64,000 nucleotides of DNA, taken from the NCBI GenBank assembly GCA_003008705.1, contig PDUO01000006.1:1435295-1499294 (forward strand). The letters run 5' to 3'. The DNA is from Pezicula radicicola (Eukaryota; Ascomycota; Leotiomycetes; Helotiales; Dermateaceae). The notes below the pieces were generated by a model. That model was not told the origin of the DNA. It ran no database searches and saw nothing but the letters and a program-made list of their open reading frames with translations. This document shows positions 1-11,381 of this stretch, piece after piece (within the stretch, counting starts at the first letter, position 1; every line of letters starts with the position of its first letter). The translations under genes and the position numbers were made by a program.

Positions 1-37
1 TGATTTTCGCGTCACTTGCACTAATATCAATTGTTAG

Positions 38-1287
38 ATACGTGGTACCTGGTTGGAATGGCAGCAAGACTGGCTCTCGGTATGGGCCTTCACACAACCC
101 CTACGAACGGAGCAATGGGTGGATTATCACCAGATGTACTAGAGCACAGGAAACGTTTATTTTTCTGTTTATATATGATGGACCGGTAAATTTTCATCTC
201 ATCTTGTACATCAATCAATCATACTCACAAAGCTCTAGAATGGTTTCCATAGCTCTTGGCCGGCCCTTTGGAATCCGCGATGAGGATGTTGAAATTGAGG
301 TGAGTACTTTCTGTTCGTCTCCCTACACAACTCAATTATTAAAAGCCCCCATAGCCTTTCGCAGATATAGATGATGATGATCTAATGGATGCTTCCTCCC
401 TTCCACAACGTCATCTCGCCCTCTCGGCTATGGCCGTACCACTTCACATTCTCCAGCTCCGCAAAATCGCTGGCGAAATATTTCAGGAAGTGTATACCAA
501 CAAAAACCGACACCTCTCGACCATTGAGCGTGACCGTATTGTAGCAACACTCCACGAAAAGCTCATCCACTGGCGCCGCAATATGCCTTTCCCATTGCCC
601 GAATCTCAAGTCTTGAGAGTGCCACATTTAAGCACGACTTGGTTTGACTTGAACTATCATAATCACATCGTTCTATTATATAGACCAAGTCCCCTATTCC
701 CAGTACTGAATCTGGAGAAGGTGACCCTCCTTGCAGGTGCAAGTGCCATGGCTATTCGACATGCTGTTACGATGCATCGTCAGCAGCGCTTCGCATTTAA
801 TTGGCTCAACCTCTTCTCTATGTTTACATCTATGGTGGCACTCGTCTACTCGGTCACTGCCCAACCAGAAACTCTCTCCTCCTATCTGCAACGCTCCGAA
901 GCTCTCTCCGACTTACGCCTCGCGGCTGACCTTTTACGTACGTTTGAGGGTAAATTCCCTGCAGCATGGAAGTGTCGCGAGATGCTAGAGGATGTAATAA
1001 GCAGACTAGACTCTTATCTACCAGTACAAAGTCGCTTGACGTTGGAGGGCCCGTTGTCTCCAATGCCACAACAAAGTGTTCACGGGGATGGTGCTCTTCG
1101 ACAAAGTGTGCCTCCAGAACACATTGGCGGAGCGCAGCCCGAGAGTACAAATATGTTTTCTCCAGGTATGGAGGGTAGTGCTACAGCTTATCCGTTGTTC
1201 CTAACAGGGAATGCTTCGTATGATGCTTTATTGGGATTGGTTCAGGGTTTCGAGTATGATCCTGCTTTGGAAGGCTTTGAGTTTTAA
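38..1287 (+). CDS. Fungal-specific transcription factor, 3' part (partial)
   Basis: This is the C-terminal part of a Zn2Cys6-type regulator; the zinc cluster would lie before the window. The first exon appears to start at 38 after an acceptor (ctaat branch-like site, then ttgttag). It encodes TWYLVGMAARLALGMGLH and later RLFFCLYMMDR, the core of the fungal_trans domain (PF04082), in which the helix before the arginine-rich RRLFW segment is diagnostic. An intron at 186-238 joins MMDR to MVSIALGRPFGIRDED, again typical of the family. A second intron lies at about 300/304-364; its donor is ambiguous, because GTGAGT at 300 gives the wrong phase and GTACTT at 304 keeps frame to the DDDDL segment. 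The last exon is open to TAA at 1285-1287. Its target genes cannot be told from the sequence. Confidence 0.85.
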
Positions 1288-2031
1288 TGTTCCAATACAT
1301 TTTGACAGGAAATAGAAGGCATTATTTATGGAGTATGGATACATGGTCTGGTGTATGTGATGGAGCTTTGCAAAAATGGGTTGGGCATGGCATCGATTTT
1401 GCTCTAGGATTATTTGCATGGGGAGTTCTTGTACATGATACACGAATGGCATGATAGCAAGTTTGTCTCTTTGAACGAGTACAGTATGAGCTGACTTCCA
1501 CTGAAATCATACCACTGCAATTTCTACATACCACTCCACAAATAAACAAGTCTCCCTTCATCGGACTTTCCCTTTCCTCATCACCACAAGCGAGCTCCCC
1601 CTTTCCGAACACGTGACAAAATCACATATCGGACACCCCGAAAAGACCTTCAACCGTACCATTACTCACAGCTCGGATATGCCGCCCTCTAAATCTCTTT
1701 TCATACAAAGAATTCAGCATTTCGCACCTCCCGACCCAAGTCGGAGACTCCTTCATGTCGTTGAGACCCCACTCACGTGATGGAGGGGTAGTTGTAACTT
1801 CACTTCACTTCACTTCACTTTATCTCCTCTCAATTACTTCAGACACAGCTCCCAAAACCATCAGTCAACAACTTACAACCTCTAAAAAACTCTCCAAAAA
1901 CTCTCTCCTTGAAACTCCCACGTCCCAAACCACAAACAACAAATCCAACTCACAAACACTTCTTCCCAACTCCCTCTCAACCCCCACCTCAAACCCTCCC
2001 TCACCAAAGCGAAAATCGCAGAAAGAAGAAA
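1288..2031. other. Intergenic region and 5' leader of the RidA gene
   Basis: I see no gene here. The last 250 bases are rich in C, T and A, as expected of a fungal promoter and leader. They include a short CACTT microsatellite. Confidence 0.5.
1797..1821. repeat. (CACTT)n microsatellite
   Basis: About five copies of the pentamer CACTT stand in tandem about 210 bases before the RidA start codon. Confidence 0.85.
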
Positions 2032-2502
2032 ATGGCTGGCCAAGAAATAACACCCATCCTTTGTCCAACAGCCTGTGCCTTCCCTCCAGGACTCTTCCAT
2101 CACGCGAAGATTCACGCTGGGACCGTATATGTAGCTGGACAGGTTGGAGCAGATGTAGAAGGGAAATTAGTTTCGAGTGATATTGGTAATATTCCCCTTC
2201 CTAAAACCCCCTCCAAACCAAACCCCAAAAAACAACCCAACCTCTCTGACACAATGAGAAAAACAGGACCCCAAACCCAAAAAACCCTCCAAAACATCTC
2301 CGCCATCCTAGCCTCCGCCGGCACATCCCTAGATAGAATATTGAAAGTAACGATTTATCTACCTGATGAAGCTGATTATAAGGGAATGAATGAGGTTTAT
2401 GTTAAGGAGATGCCGGATCCGAAACCACCTAGGGCTTGTGTTTTTATTAAGGGACTTCCTGGGGGTGCGAAGGTTGAGATGGAGTGTATTGCTGCTTTGT
2501 AG
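2032..2502 (+). CDS. RidA/YjgF/YER057c family enamine/imine deaminase
   Basis: RidA proteins hydrolyse reactive 2-aminoacrylate-type enamines/imines released by PLP enzymes and act as small trimers. The start is the ATG at 2032 in the context gaaaATGGC. Exon 1 (2032-2185) gives MAGQEITPIL and GTVYVAGQVGAD. An 81-base intron (2186-2266; GTAATA donor, acceptor aaaacag) joins to exon 2 (2267-2502). The spliced product has 129 residues, matching the family's usual length of about 128. Family landmarks are the QTxxTLxNISAIL helix, the TIYLPD strand, PPRACVF with the conserved substrate-binding arginine, and the C-terminal VEMECIAAL. The intron is a multiple of three without a stop, so unspliced mRNA would still be open. 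Compartment is not evident; some fungal homologues are mitochondrial and others cytosolic. Confidence 0.93.
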   Translation: MAGQEITPILCPTACAFPPGLFHHAKIHAGTVYVAGQVGADVEGKLVSSDIGNIPLPKTPSKPNPKKQPNLSDTMRKTGPQTQKTLQNISAILASAGTSLDRILKVTIYLPDEADYKGMNEVYVKEMPDPKPPRACVFIKGLPGGAKVEMECIAAL

Positions 2503-2804
2503 TTTGGTGGTTTGGGAGGGTTTTGGGGGATTGGGAGATGGGGATTGGGATTGAGCTCTTTATTGTGATGCTCTTATTAACGGCTATTTCTTGAATTATA
2601 ACGAATTCAATGACAAATTCAAGTGTCGCGAAAATTTCTTATACTTTGTGACCTGGGGTATCTCACATGTTACACATTCGAGAACCTGTAGTACTACTTC
2701 TGATTCTCAGATTTCGAAACTAATTAACCTGAAATTCTTTTAGAAGTTCGTAAGGGGCAAATGACAAGAAGGGAGACGTTGACAAGTAATAATTATATTT
2801 GACG
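2503..2804. other. Intergenic, no gene seen
   Basis: This is the 3' flank of the RidA gene. I see no coding signal. Confidence 0.5.
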
Positions 2805-3113
2805 CTAATATGGAAAGCGTCTTCCATCCTTCGCGGCCTTCTTCTTTGACTTCCCCGTAATCTTCGCGCTGGATGACTTCTTAGGAGCCTTCTTAACGCT
2901 GAGTGACTTATCAGGAGTCTTCTTGACGCTGGATAACTTCTCAGGAGCCTTATTAACGCTGAGTGACTTCTCAGGAGTCTTCTTGACGCTGGATGAGATT
3001 CTGTCTTGTTTAGAGGATATAATGAGTTTGCTTATATGGAAGATATACGAGATAGAGAATGAGGTACGTTTTAAAGAAGAGTATACTTCGAACTTTCTAG
3101 GCGAAATCAACAC
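2805..3113 (-). CDS. Small lysine-rich repeat ORF, doubtful gene
   Basis: This minus-strand ORF of 102 codons has a C-terminal half built from 10-residue repeats of the type SVKKTPEKSL, four to five copies, ending in a KSKKKAA tail. Basic Lys/Pro/Ser repeats of this kind occur in linker-histone tails and other DNA-binding proteins, but no globular domain is visible and the N-terminal half is unlike anything I recognise. The repeats are also visible in the DNA as 30-base units. It may be a fragment of a larger gene or a chance ORF over a minisatellite. Confidence 0.3.
   Translation of the reverse strand: MLISPRKFEVYSSLKRTSFSISYIFHISKLIISSKQDRISSSVKKTPEKSLSVNKAPEKLSSVKKTPDKSLSVKKAPKKSSSAKITGKSKKKAAKDGRRFPY
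2865..2997. repeat. 30-bp coding minisatellite, about 4.5 units
   Basis: Units of 30 bases are built around acgctggatgacttct followed by caggagtcttcttg. They alternate between two subtypes (ctggat and ctgagt). The unit length keeps the minus-strand frame. Confidence 0.75.
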
Positions 3114-3128
3114 GAATTATATGTTTAT

Positions 3129-3257
3129 TCTTTAGTTTGTTACTTTCCAAAAGGCTTGGCTAATAGGACGTACACAACAAAATACATATATTATTCAGAG
3201 GCGAAATCCCTGGGGTGTCGAATCCCTATACAAAGTGGAAAGTAACGGACTAAGGGA
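3129..3257. mobile_element. Short MITE, family M1, copy 1
   Basis: The ends are inverted repeats: left ttagtttgttactttcc, right (reverse complement) ttagtccgttactttcc. The core holds ggacgtacac, a run of alternating A/T, and gtgtcgaatcccta. The same core recurs at 21730-21862 and 56748-56884. Confidence 0.7.
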
Positions 3258-3341
3258 TAGATTAGTACAGTGTTTTATGATAAGATAGGGAGGGATAGAA
3301 GGGGAAGAGAGCGGAGATAACCCTTTCTAGTAAATTAATTA

Positions 3342-3797
3342 CAGTGGGTGGACAAAAGTCTGTTGTATACCCCTATTTTACACTAAAACACTCCTAGTAC
3401 ATCTACTTATATAACTTTAAATTAGGCTATAAGTATATCTAAAAATTTAACTAGTAAGTATTTTTAGTATTTAAAGTAGACTTTTCTATATTAGATTTTA
3501 ATTATAACTAATAGTTACTATAGGAAATAGTAAATAATTTAGGGTAGTAAAATTTTAAGTAAATTTTAGTATAAAACTAGTAAATTCTATACTCCTCTTA
3601 CTTCTAATCTCTATTAATTAATCCTAGTTACCTATAATTTTATTATAAAGATAAAAAAATATATTTAACTATTGAATAAATAAGTCTAGTATAAAGACTT
3701 TAATTAATTCTCCCTTCTTTATTATAAACCTTTAAAGTATTAGGTATGAGTTTTAGTATAAAATAGGGGTATACAACAGACTTTTGTCCACCTACTG
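3342..3797. mobile_element. Tc1/mariner-type non-autonomous element with long TIRs
   Basis: The 456 bp element is flanked by TA on both sides (3340-3341 and 3798-3799). Its inverted repeats extend for about 48 bases, starting CAGTGGGTGGACAAAAGTCT on the left and CAGTAGGTGGACAAAAGTCT on the right, with only a few mismatches. The interior is almost entirely A/T and has no ORF. The terminal sequence is shared with the 1.36 kb transposon at 12788-14143, so this is probably a deletion derivative (MITE) of that family, further degraded by C-to-T changes. Confidence 0.88.
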
Positions 3798-3799
3798 TA

Positions 3800-6700
3800 A
3801 GATATTACACCTCCCTTCTTAACTACACTATAAGTATATCTCTATAATATCTACCTTCCAATATACACAGATGTATCGTTATGTTTAGATTAAAGTATTA
3901 AAAGTGTACCTGCTAAGATAGTCTACATCTACTATACAAAGGTTGTCTCCAACAAGATACAGAGAGATCTAGAGGATATTATTTACCTTAGGATTTACAG
4001 GCCCTAGTAAAAGTTAAAATTTTCCACGACGGGAACTTTTAATTGTGTAATTGCTAAATAGCAGCTATAGCCTTCTATAGAGAAGTAGCCTATTAGTTAA
4101 GACATGATCAGAGGAGGGAAACAGTCTGGCAAACGTTGTAGAAACAGACGGTGGAGTGGGCATTTACTATTACAAGTGGAATTCTTAAGTAGTAAGTGCT
4201 TGTACTTTAGCTAAGCGAAGTCCATTAAGATATTATATCTCATTAAAGTTAGCTAAACATTGTTGTTGCTAATTGTATCCTTATTGCCATCTGATATTTA
4301 TAAGAAACAATACTAATAAGATTCTGCTTTATGTTCATTCGCATAAGAGAGAACTTTATTATATCCTAAAGGTGTATCTGTCTTATTGTGCGTTGCAAAA
4401 GCTGCCTCATCCGAAGTATCATACATGGGAAGTGGGAGGATTGGCATACCATTATCTGGCACAAGTTCCGCTTGGACAGGTTCTGCTACTGTCGCTTTTA
4501 CTCGTCTTAATGTAAAGAGAGCATAATAGCTGCCATTTACAGAGATAGAGGCTCTAGTAGAGACTATAACAAGAGGCGATGACCTAGCTAACATTATCGA
4601 ACCTAAGCACAATCAAATGATCCAAACCCAAGAATGGAAGTCCCACCGGCATAGTAGATCATCAATTTTACTATCAGTAGATCGACGAAAAGTCTTATTG
4701 ACAAAACTCATCATCAGCAACATAAAATAGAATAGGAAAGCCTCTATACACTATTGACCAACCGGATCGGGAGATAAACACTAGGCTAGTATGTCTGTCA
4801 AAATGAGTTAAAATTTAGGGAAATTTCGTTTCGTGTAAGGTAGTTAAATAATGCTGTTGTTAATTTTCTTATTGTTGTTATTTAATATCTAGAATAAACA
4901 GTGCCTACATATGATTTCTCTGCATCGTAGTTATCAGCTTTACAGCCCTTACCTACATCGTCTTCAACATTTCGTTGTAGGTAGTCCTCGGAGTTAACCC
5001 CGTATAGTCTCAGCTCCTTCTCCTTCAATGCCATTTTCTCCTAGAGGTATGTTGTTTCACTAGACTATTCTGCTTGGAGAATTTTTGCGACCATTGTCTT
5101 TACACAGCTTTATCGACCAGCACTATCTCGTCCTCGTAAGCATTCTTTTTAAGAAGTGTAATGCTCCCGCCTTGGCTACGTAAGTAAGAAGGACCGAATG
5201 ATTCTCTCTTAACTATATCTCTCGAGGATGTGTGTGCGTGCTGAACAATCAAAAAAAAGGCATTGAAGGTAGGTATTATGCGAGCGCGATAGAATGGCAT
5301 GTTGGCTTTTGGTTGGAAATGGCAGTGAGAGCAACCTGTTCTGCCTTCGTATTAGTGCCATTAGGATTAGGTGCCTTTTTTCTTGACTTTTAAACATCGT
5401 GTCCGACAGACACATTAGGCTGCCTTATCTACATTGCCTCCGTTGATTATCTCGAGTACCTTTGGTGTTAACAATTGAGTGTGCTAAATTCAGTATTTTT
5501 TTGTGCTGTCTTGAGTTGTACTACATGTACAAAAAGAAATTTTGTTTAGATTTTTACCTTACTGCCATTCAGAAGCATCAGAAGCATCAAAAGTATGCCA
5601 CAAACATGGAAAGTGCATAGAATTATCAGCTGTTCTATTATAAACAGCATGAAGAATGTTCAGTTGTACTCCTATCCTAGACCTGGTCCTAAAGTTCGCA
5701 AGAAGAAGTATGTCGTATAGAAATATTAGGATACTACTGTTACAAATCTTAAAATTCTTAGAAATAAATAACAACACTACACTGCAATACTTTTTGAAAA
5801 ATATTCGGCTAGGAGATATTATTAGTAGATTTAATCCCCAGGATACAAACTTTGTGCATATGATTGACGAGGATTAGGATTTATTTTAGTACTGATTACT
5901 ATTAGATCTCTAAGATCTATACATTCCTCTAATGACAATCTCATTAGATAAACCCTTACAATAGGCTAAATACTTATAAAAATTATTAAGAAGTATTCCT
6001 CTTCGTAGTTGTTGTCAAATATATAATTACTGTCAACAAACAACAAGCGACGAAAGTTGTAGATTTATCTAACTTTGAGATTATGGATTAGTGAAATATA
6101 GTAACTAAGACATAGAAGAACGTACTATGTTAGTAATGTTATACGTTTAACGTTTTAGAGATGTAGAAGAAAACCACCTTGTTCTTGAATTTTCCTCCAC
6201 AAAGACATTGGCAGTTAAAGCTTGTTGTTGTTGTCTGAAACTGAAAAATAGAGTAGTGTGTTGAACAGAGTAGCATGTTCTGGAATAGAGCTATAGCTTT
6301 GTCAAAACCAAAGGTTTAACACTACTAATCATACAATGAGTGTAGTCTTAGTTTGCAGTCCCATATCGTTTTGCTATTCTAACTTTACATGGCTAGCCTG
6401 GCTCTCTTAAGGGCCAGAAAGGAATTCCACCTTAGGCATAAGGTGGTCACTTCTCAAACAACAACGAAGTACTTAGAAAAATAATACACTGTTTCTCGGA
6501 CAAATACGAGATATACCCAGAGCCACCAGTTGCGAGATATCGAGGAGGCATTCGAATCTACCTCCAGCATGTTTGTTGGGTCACGTGGGCACTAGCCTAC
6601 TACTTCTTGCTCTTGCTCTTTCTCTTCTTCAGCTTCTTCTTCTTCTTTCTTCCACAGAGACGATAGCACCAACAGAGAAGCCAATTGAAGTCCATTCATT

Positions 6701-7130
6701 GTTTTCTTCCATGTGCCTATCTCGTTACAATGTTCCAATTACGCCGCCTCCTCTTGACAATGCCATTTTAAAGAGTGAGATGGCTACTGAACTCACAAGC
6801 AAGCTTAACTACTGGAGCAAGACTTCGCGCCTGGTTCTTGTAGGCCACTCAATCGCCGATCTCTGGTGTGTGTGGAGAGTAGAGCACGGGTAGTGCATGT
6901 ATACACTACTTGGAGCTACATTAGGATCGTTAGATTTTATAAGTGTATGGCAACAAGATATTATGTGACAACAGTTCTTATTGACTGAGTTTTATTTAGA
7001 ATTGTAGTTTTAATCTAGGTACTTTGATTGCTTGCGAGAACGATGTGTGCAGGGTTGAGAATGTATAAATGATATTGCTGTGTCGATATTGATGTTGATG
7101 TCGTATTGATACCATGATATATGCTAGTTA
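3800..7130. other. A/T-rich gene-poor stretch
   Basis: Only short unsupported ORFs occur. A minus-strand 99-codon ORF at 4313-4612 has protein-like composition but matches nothing I recognise. An ORF at 6573-6893 runs over a low-complexity cttcttcttc tract. The region looks like mutated repeat remnants. Confidence 0.5.
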
Positions 7131-7132
7131 CA

Positions 7133-7533
7133 CAACGATGACAATAGTCTATGAGAAACTGGGGAATCTAAAAGAGTCAGCTTCTTGGTCCACTGTTTTA
7201 GTGGCTCTTCCAGACCGCCGTCTAGCCTGTTTTACGGGAAGACGGAAAAGCTAGCTTTCTAGCTTTTTGTGGGCCTTTATACAAGGCCTTTCCCCTATAT
7301 TTTAAGCTTCGACCTAAAATATAAGGGTTAAAGTCTGAAATATAGGGGCTAAAGCCTTATTTTTAACCCTGTCGTAACCTTGCCATAAAATCCCTAGATT
7401 GCTGGATTTTTGGACTGACAGTCCACTATTTTGACTAGACAGTTAGTCTACTCCTGAATTGGACGGCCATCTGGTTTCTTAACTGGCTTTTCCAGTTAAA
7501 GTACGACAAGCCAGACTATCGTCAACGCTGTGC
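7133..7533. mobile_element. Non-autonomous DNA transposon, family M2, copy A
   Basis: The ends are related inverted repeats: left gatgacaatagtctatgag, right (reverse complement) gttgacgatagtctggctt. The whole element matches, in inverted orientation, the one at 21555-22178. Shared blocks are gttttagtggctcttccaga / attttagtggcttttctgga and the cggccatctggttt block near the other end. It has no ORF. Internal runs such as aaagctagctttctagcttt can fold back. Confidence 0.72.
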
Positions 7534-7949
7534 TAGTAGATGTAGGGAGTATCACTAAGATAGGGAGTTTATATGGCAATAATATTCATAGTTGTGGTTA
7601 TTAAGAGCTATTACGAACTAGGTTGTGGCATATTTTATCTTGGCTCTCATTTCTTCGGTGTCTTTTGGTCTTACTCCACCTTTGCTTCTGATACTCGTAA
7701 GTGCTAGAGAGAGCAAACAACTAGGTTACCTAGTTACTGATAGTTACTGATAGCTACCGCTGGTGCATATAATTTACAGCGCTTTACTTGAGTTACGTAA
7801 TCTGCAACACAGATTTGATATTTTATCTCTACTTTGACATTCCTAAATAATGATATTTCTTTTGATTTTACTACAGAGCATATACCAAGCCATAGTAATA
7901 GCTTGTAGGCAACATCAAATACAGTGACTCCTCCAAAACGTCCTCCAAC

Positions 7950-10942
7950 CTACATCCTCTCACTCACCCCCACTCCCACACCCAAATGCGCATCATTCCT
8001 CTCAAACCGACTCCTAGCCCTCTCACTCTCCGGCTGCTGCGTAATACTATCCATATAATCATGAAACTCCCTACTCATAGCAACAACGCTCTCAAAATGT
8101 TCCTTCTCAACATCAACACCCTTCTCCTCAGTCCAATCCGGATCCTTACCAGCCTCATACCCAGCAAGCGAAATAGCAGTTTGGAATGCATTCCTAATCT
8201 CTCTTCCATTCCATTGAAGATTCTTGACTTCTTCATCATTCAAGACGTATTGTTTTGCGTATTTACTGACTACTACTGTTGGTCCTGTAGCCTTGGATGA
8301 TTTCATGTCTCGTTCTAGTTTTTGGAAGAATCCGTTCCAAATCCTTTTACGTTTGGTTTCGTCGAGGGGGGTGTAGCCTATTACGACGTGGATTCGGGAG
8401 AGGAATGCATCATCGATTTGACCAATGCGGTTTGTAGTGAGGAAAAGAAGACCTCGGAAATACTCCATCTTTCGGAGGAAAACTTCAATGAAAATTAGCG
8501 TGATGTACTTTATAGAACAATTGGTGGACAGAATGCACACCTGAAACAAGCCCATTGCGAGCAATATCCGCTCCTCTTCGTCGCTCGAGAAAGATATCCG
8601 CCTCGTCAATCAACAAGATTGCCTCCCACCTTTCTGCGAGACTGAACCACTTAGTCATCTGCTCTTCAATTCTCCGCTCGTCGAGTCCAATATCAGCAAT
8701 TGTCAAGAATATCAAAGGTCTTCCGGTCGCTTCCGCAGCACATTCTAATTTCAGATTAATGAGGGAAGTGCCTGGTAGATATCGCAGCTACTCACCAACT
8801 GTGTATGTTTTTCCGACGCCGGGGGGTCCATGCAGTAGAACAATTTGACCCTCACCCTTGCCTTGAATGAAGTCCAATTTCCATGCATGGCTCTGTGGGT
8901 GCGAGATAGCTCGGATAATTGCTTGCTTAGTAGATTCCATGACAACGTTATCGAGAATTTCTTCTCTTCGGGGGACCTCTGACATGCAATCAATATCAAA
9001 AGTTCCTGCAATTTGTCAGTAATCTGTCAACTCGTATGATCAAGTTGAGGTGGAGAGTCTATACTTACTCCACTTCTTTTGGAGAACCGCAAAACCTTCA
9101 ATGAAAGGCATGACAAGAAAATAGTGGTGCGCTGTAAGGTTCGGACTGTCTACTGTGACATTCTTATACTTGGCCCACATTGAATCGTCTCGCTTGTTCT
9201 TTTTCACAATACTTGGAGGCTGAATGAGAACAGTACCTGGGGGCGGTGGAGGCGGTGGTGGCAGATCAGTATCGGAATCAGTAAGGCGGCTAGAAATCGA
9301 AGACCCATCAGAGTCATCTAGATACTGACTGGACGGAGCAGTGCTAGCACTTCTCCCGCGACTTCTTGATCTTGAACGACTGCTAGTACTGCCATCATCT
9401 GGATGATCAGCAGTGTAATCACTGACTGGATCATTATCAATGATGACAAGGCCTTTGAACTGTGGGAATTAGCTAGTTGAGAGAAAACGTAAAGAGCGAG
9501 CAGCATACCGTGGCTGGATCCTCTTCTGCGGTAAGTTTTCCATTATAGTAGACTTGTTTGAAACGATTCTTACAGAGTCGAAAAACATCTTCGCCTCTTG
9601 TTTCAAATGTTTTCCTGCGTTTCCCACCATCTTTCAGATCCCAGGGCTTGCTCGGATACACTGTGAGTTCGGTGACTTCCTCTTCTCCTTGATATTTATA
9701 AATAATAAGTGATCGAGCTTTTCGTCTCGCGACTTTCCCATCGAACAACAAATACCAAACCCTCACTTCAAAAGTCTCTATATAATCTGTGTCGGCATAT
9801 TTGCACCCAACGACTACGCCTGCCATTTGTTTCGAGTACATCTTGAAGTAGACATCGGTGCCTGGTCTAAAGAGATACCATAGCTCTTCATAACGAGGAA
9901 GGGGCATATCTCTTGACAATCGATCCTCAGCTGTTTCGAAGAATTTATGGTAAAGCGGCTCCAAGAAGTCCAGTAGAATTTTAGTGTGCTCGATCATTTT
10001 CTCAGCTTGGTTTTGCTTATCATGGTCTTCTTCCTGGTCCTTGTCTTCATCTTTTGAGAGTACTGGCCCCGTGATCGAAAAGGCTTTGAGTTCAGAATAG
10101 TGATGTATCAGAACGGCGTATGGGTCGCGGATGATAGTTTTGTTCTTGTGTAGATTCTGCATAGGATAATAATTCACAATAGATCTTAATACTTTCATCA
10201 GCTGTGAAGAGTGGACGATAACTCTCGTTTGGCCGACATGTTTGATAGCAACCTCTTCGAGCTTGTACGGAGGAGGTGGTACCGGCGGACCCGATTGTTC
10301 GTCGCGACGAATCTCATTGCCATATATGTCATAGGTTGGCCCTGGAGGATAGGGACCTGGGCCGGGAAAGGGTGGCGGCGGCCCCATTTGAGGGAGCGGA
10401 GGGTCTGCATAAGGTCGTGGCGGCCGTCCAGGTCTCTCTATGTAGACTGGCCCAGGATCATCTTTTTCGTCTCGCGCTGCCGTTCCACGAATCTTCGTGA
10501 TGATTTCAATGGCTATGTGCTTCTTTTCTATATCGTTAGATTGATACTGAGCCGAAACTGTATCCTCCACTATATTCAAGTTGGTGAAAGGCTCGCTCGA
10601 ATAGAAGCTGGGTTTGATCCTGTTTCTCTTGTCTCTCCATTCAAGCTGGTAGAGGACTGGTTTCGTTGTCAGGTTGACAGTCTTGAAGCGGTCTGTTGAG
10701 ATCCCAGATGGGTCCTCCTCCTCTTCTTCAGGTGCAGTGGAAGGCCCTTGGTCTCCATTTGATGGATTGTCTTCATCATCATGAGCTGGAGTTGATGAAC
10801 TCGTCATTGATTCGAGTGGTTCACTTGGCGAAGCTTCTACGACTACCGGGTCTTCGGGAGGGGCCGAGGTCCCGGAACGTGGGGCTGTAGCTGGGTTGAC
10901 TGCTGTATCCTCCATATTTATTTGTGTCGCTGTTCGCGACAT
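7950..10942 (-). CDS. AAA ATPase with N-terminal DUF7025
   Basis: This is a fungal AAA ATPase of unknown substrate, 923 residues in five exons: 10942-9509, 9459-9069, 9005-8796, 8744-8541, 8482-7950. All four introns are GT-AG and all phases close. The N-terminus (about 1-100) is acidic and disordered. A proline-rich stretch (about 170-215) precedes the DUF7025 region, with VIVHSSQL at about 240 and FRPGTDVYFKMY at about 365. An SR-rich and poly-proline linker follows (about 490-550). The AAA core has Walker A GPPGVGKT (668-675), Walker B ILLIDEAD (721-728), sensor-1 LTTNR (761-765) and SRIH (775-778) at the arginine-finger position. An AAA lid of the fungal type ends the protein. All catalytic residues are present. 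The gene is divergent from the DUF7708 gene, with about 440 bp between the start codons. Confidence 0.95.
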
Positions 10943-11381
10943 GCTACTCCTCAGGGAAAGCTGGGTATTACGACTTCTGTTGGTTGGGCTCGACCATCTT
11001 GGATCAACGGAGAGCCTTACTTATGTGTTTGAACTGCGCCATCGATCAGCCCCCAAAACAGCCCCCAAATTTGCAACTCATGAGCCCAGTCTTAGCCCAC
11101 CTTCCACCAATGACAGGTTGGACAGGTGCGCAAACCCATGCTTGCTGACATGCAGCGCGCCAGCCACGGGGATATACTCGAATCAAATATGAGGCAAACT
11201 ACCACAGATCCTGGTAGACTTCTCCCCAAGGCGGTTGCCTTGAATAAAGCCAGCCAGCCAAGAAGGTGTGCTGCCAAATGCATTATGTTAAACAATAGTA
11301 GCCAGGACTAGCGCCGAACCTCGACGCCGAACATACCTGCCAGAGCGTAAGGAGCCTTTAAGGAGTTGCTGAGAGCATACA
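10943..11381. promoter_or_regulatory. Shared promoter region between two divergent genes
   Basis: The only DNA between the start codons of the minus-strand AAA ATPase (10942) and the plus-strand DUF7708 gene (11382) is 439 bp. No clear TATA box is visible, so this is a placement by position only. Confidence 0.45.

Noticed and set aside
4313..4612. Minus-strand ORF of 99 codons
   Set aside because: The composition is protein-like, but no family is recognisable and it lies in decayed repeat DNA. Mentioned only in the region entry.
6535..6575. ggaggcattcgaatctacctcc as a possible tRNA T-arm
   Set aside because: The loop is too long and no acceptor or anticodon stem accompanies it.
10211..10699. 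Plus-strand ORF of 162 codons
   Set aside because: It is antisense to the AAA ATPase exon, whose protein has clear domains. The plus-strand translation resembles nothing.
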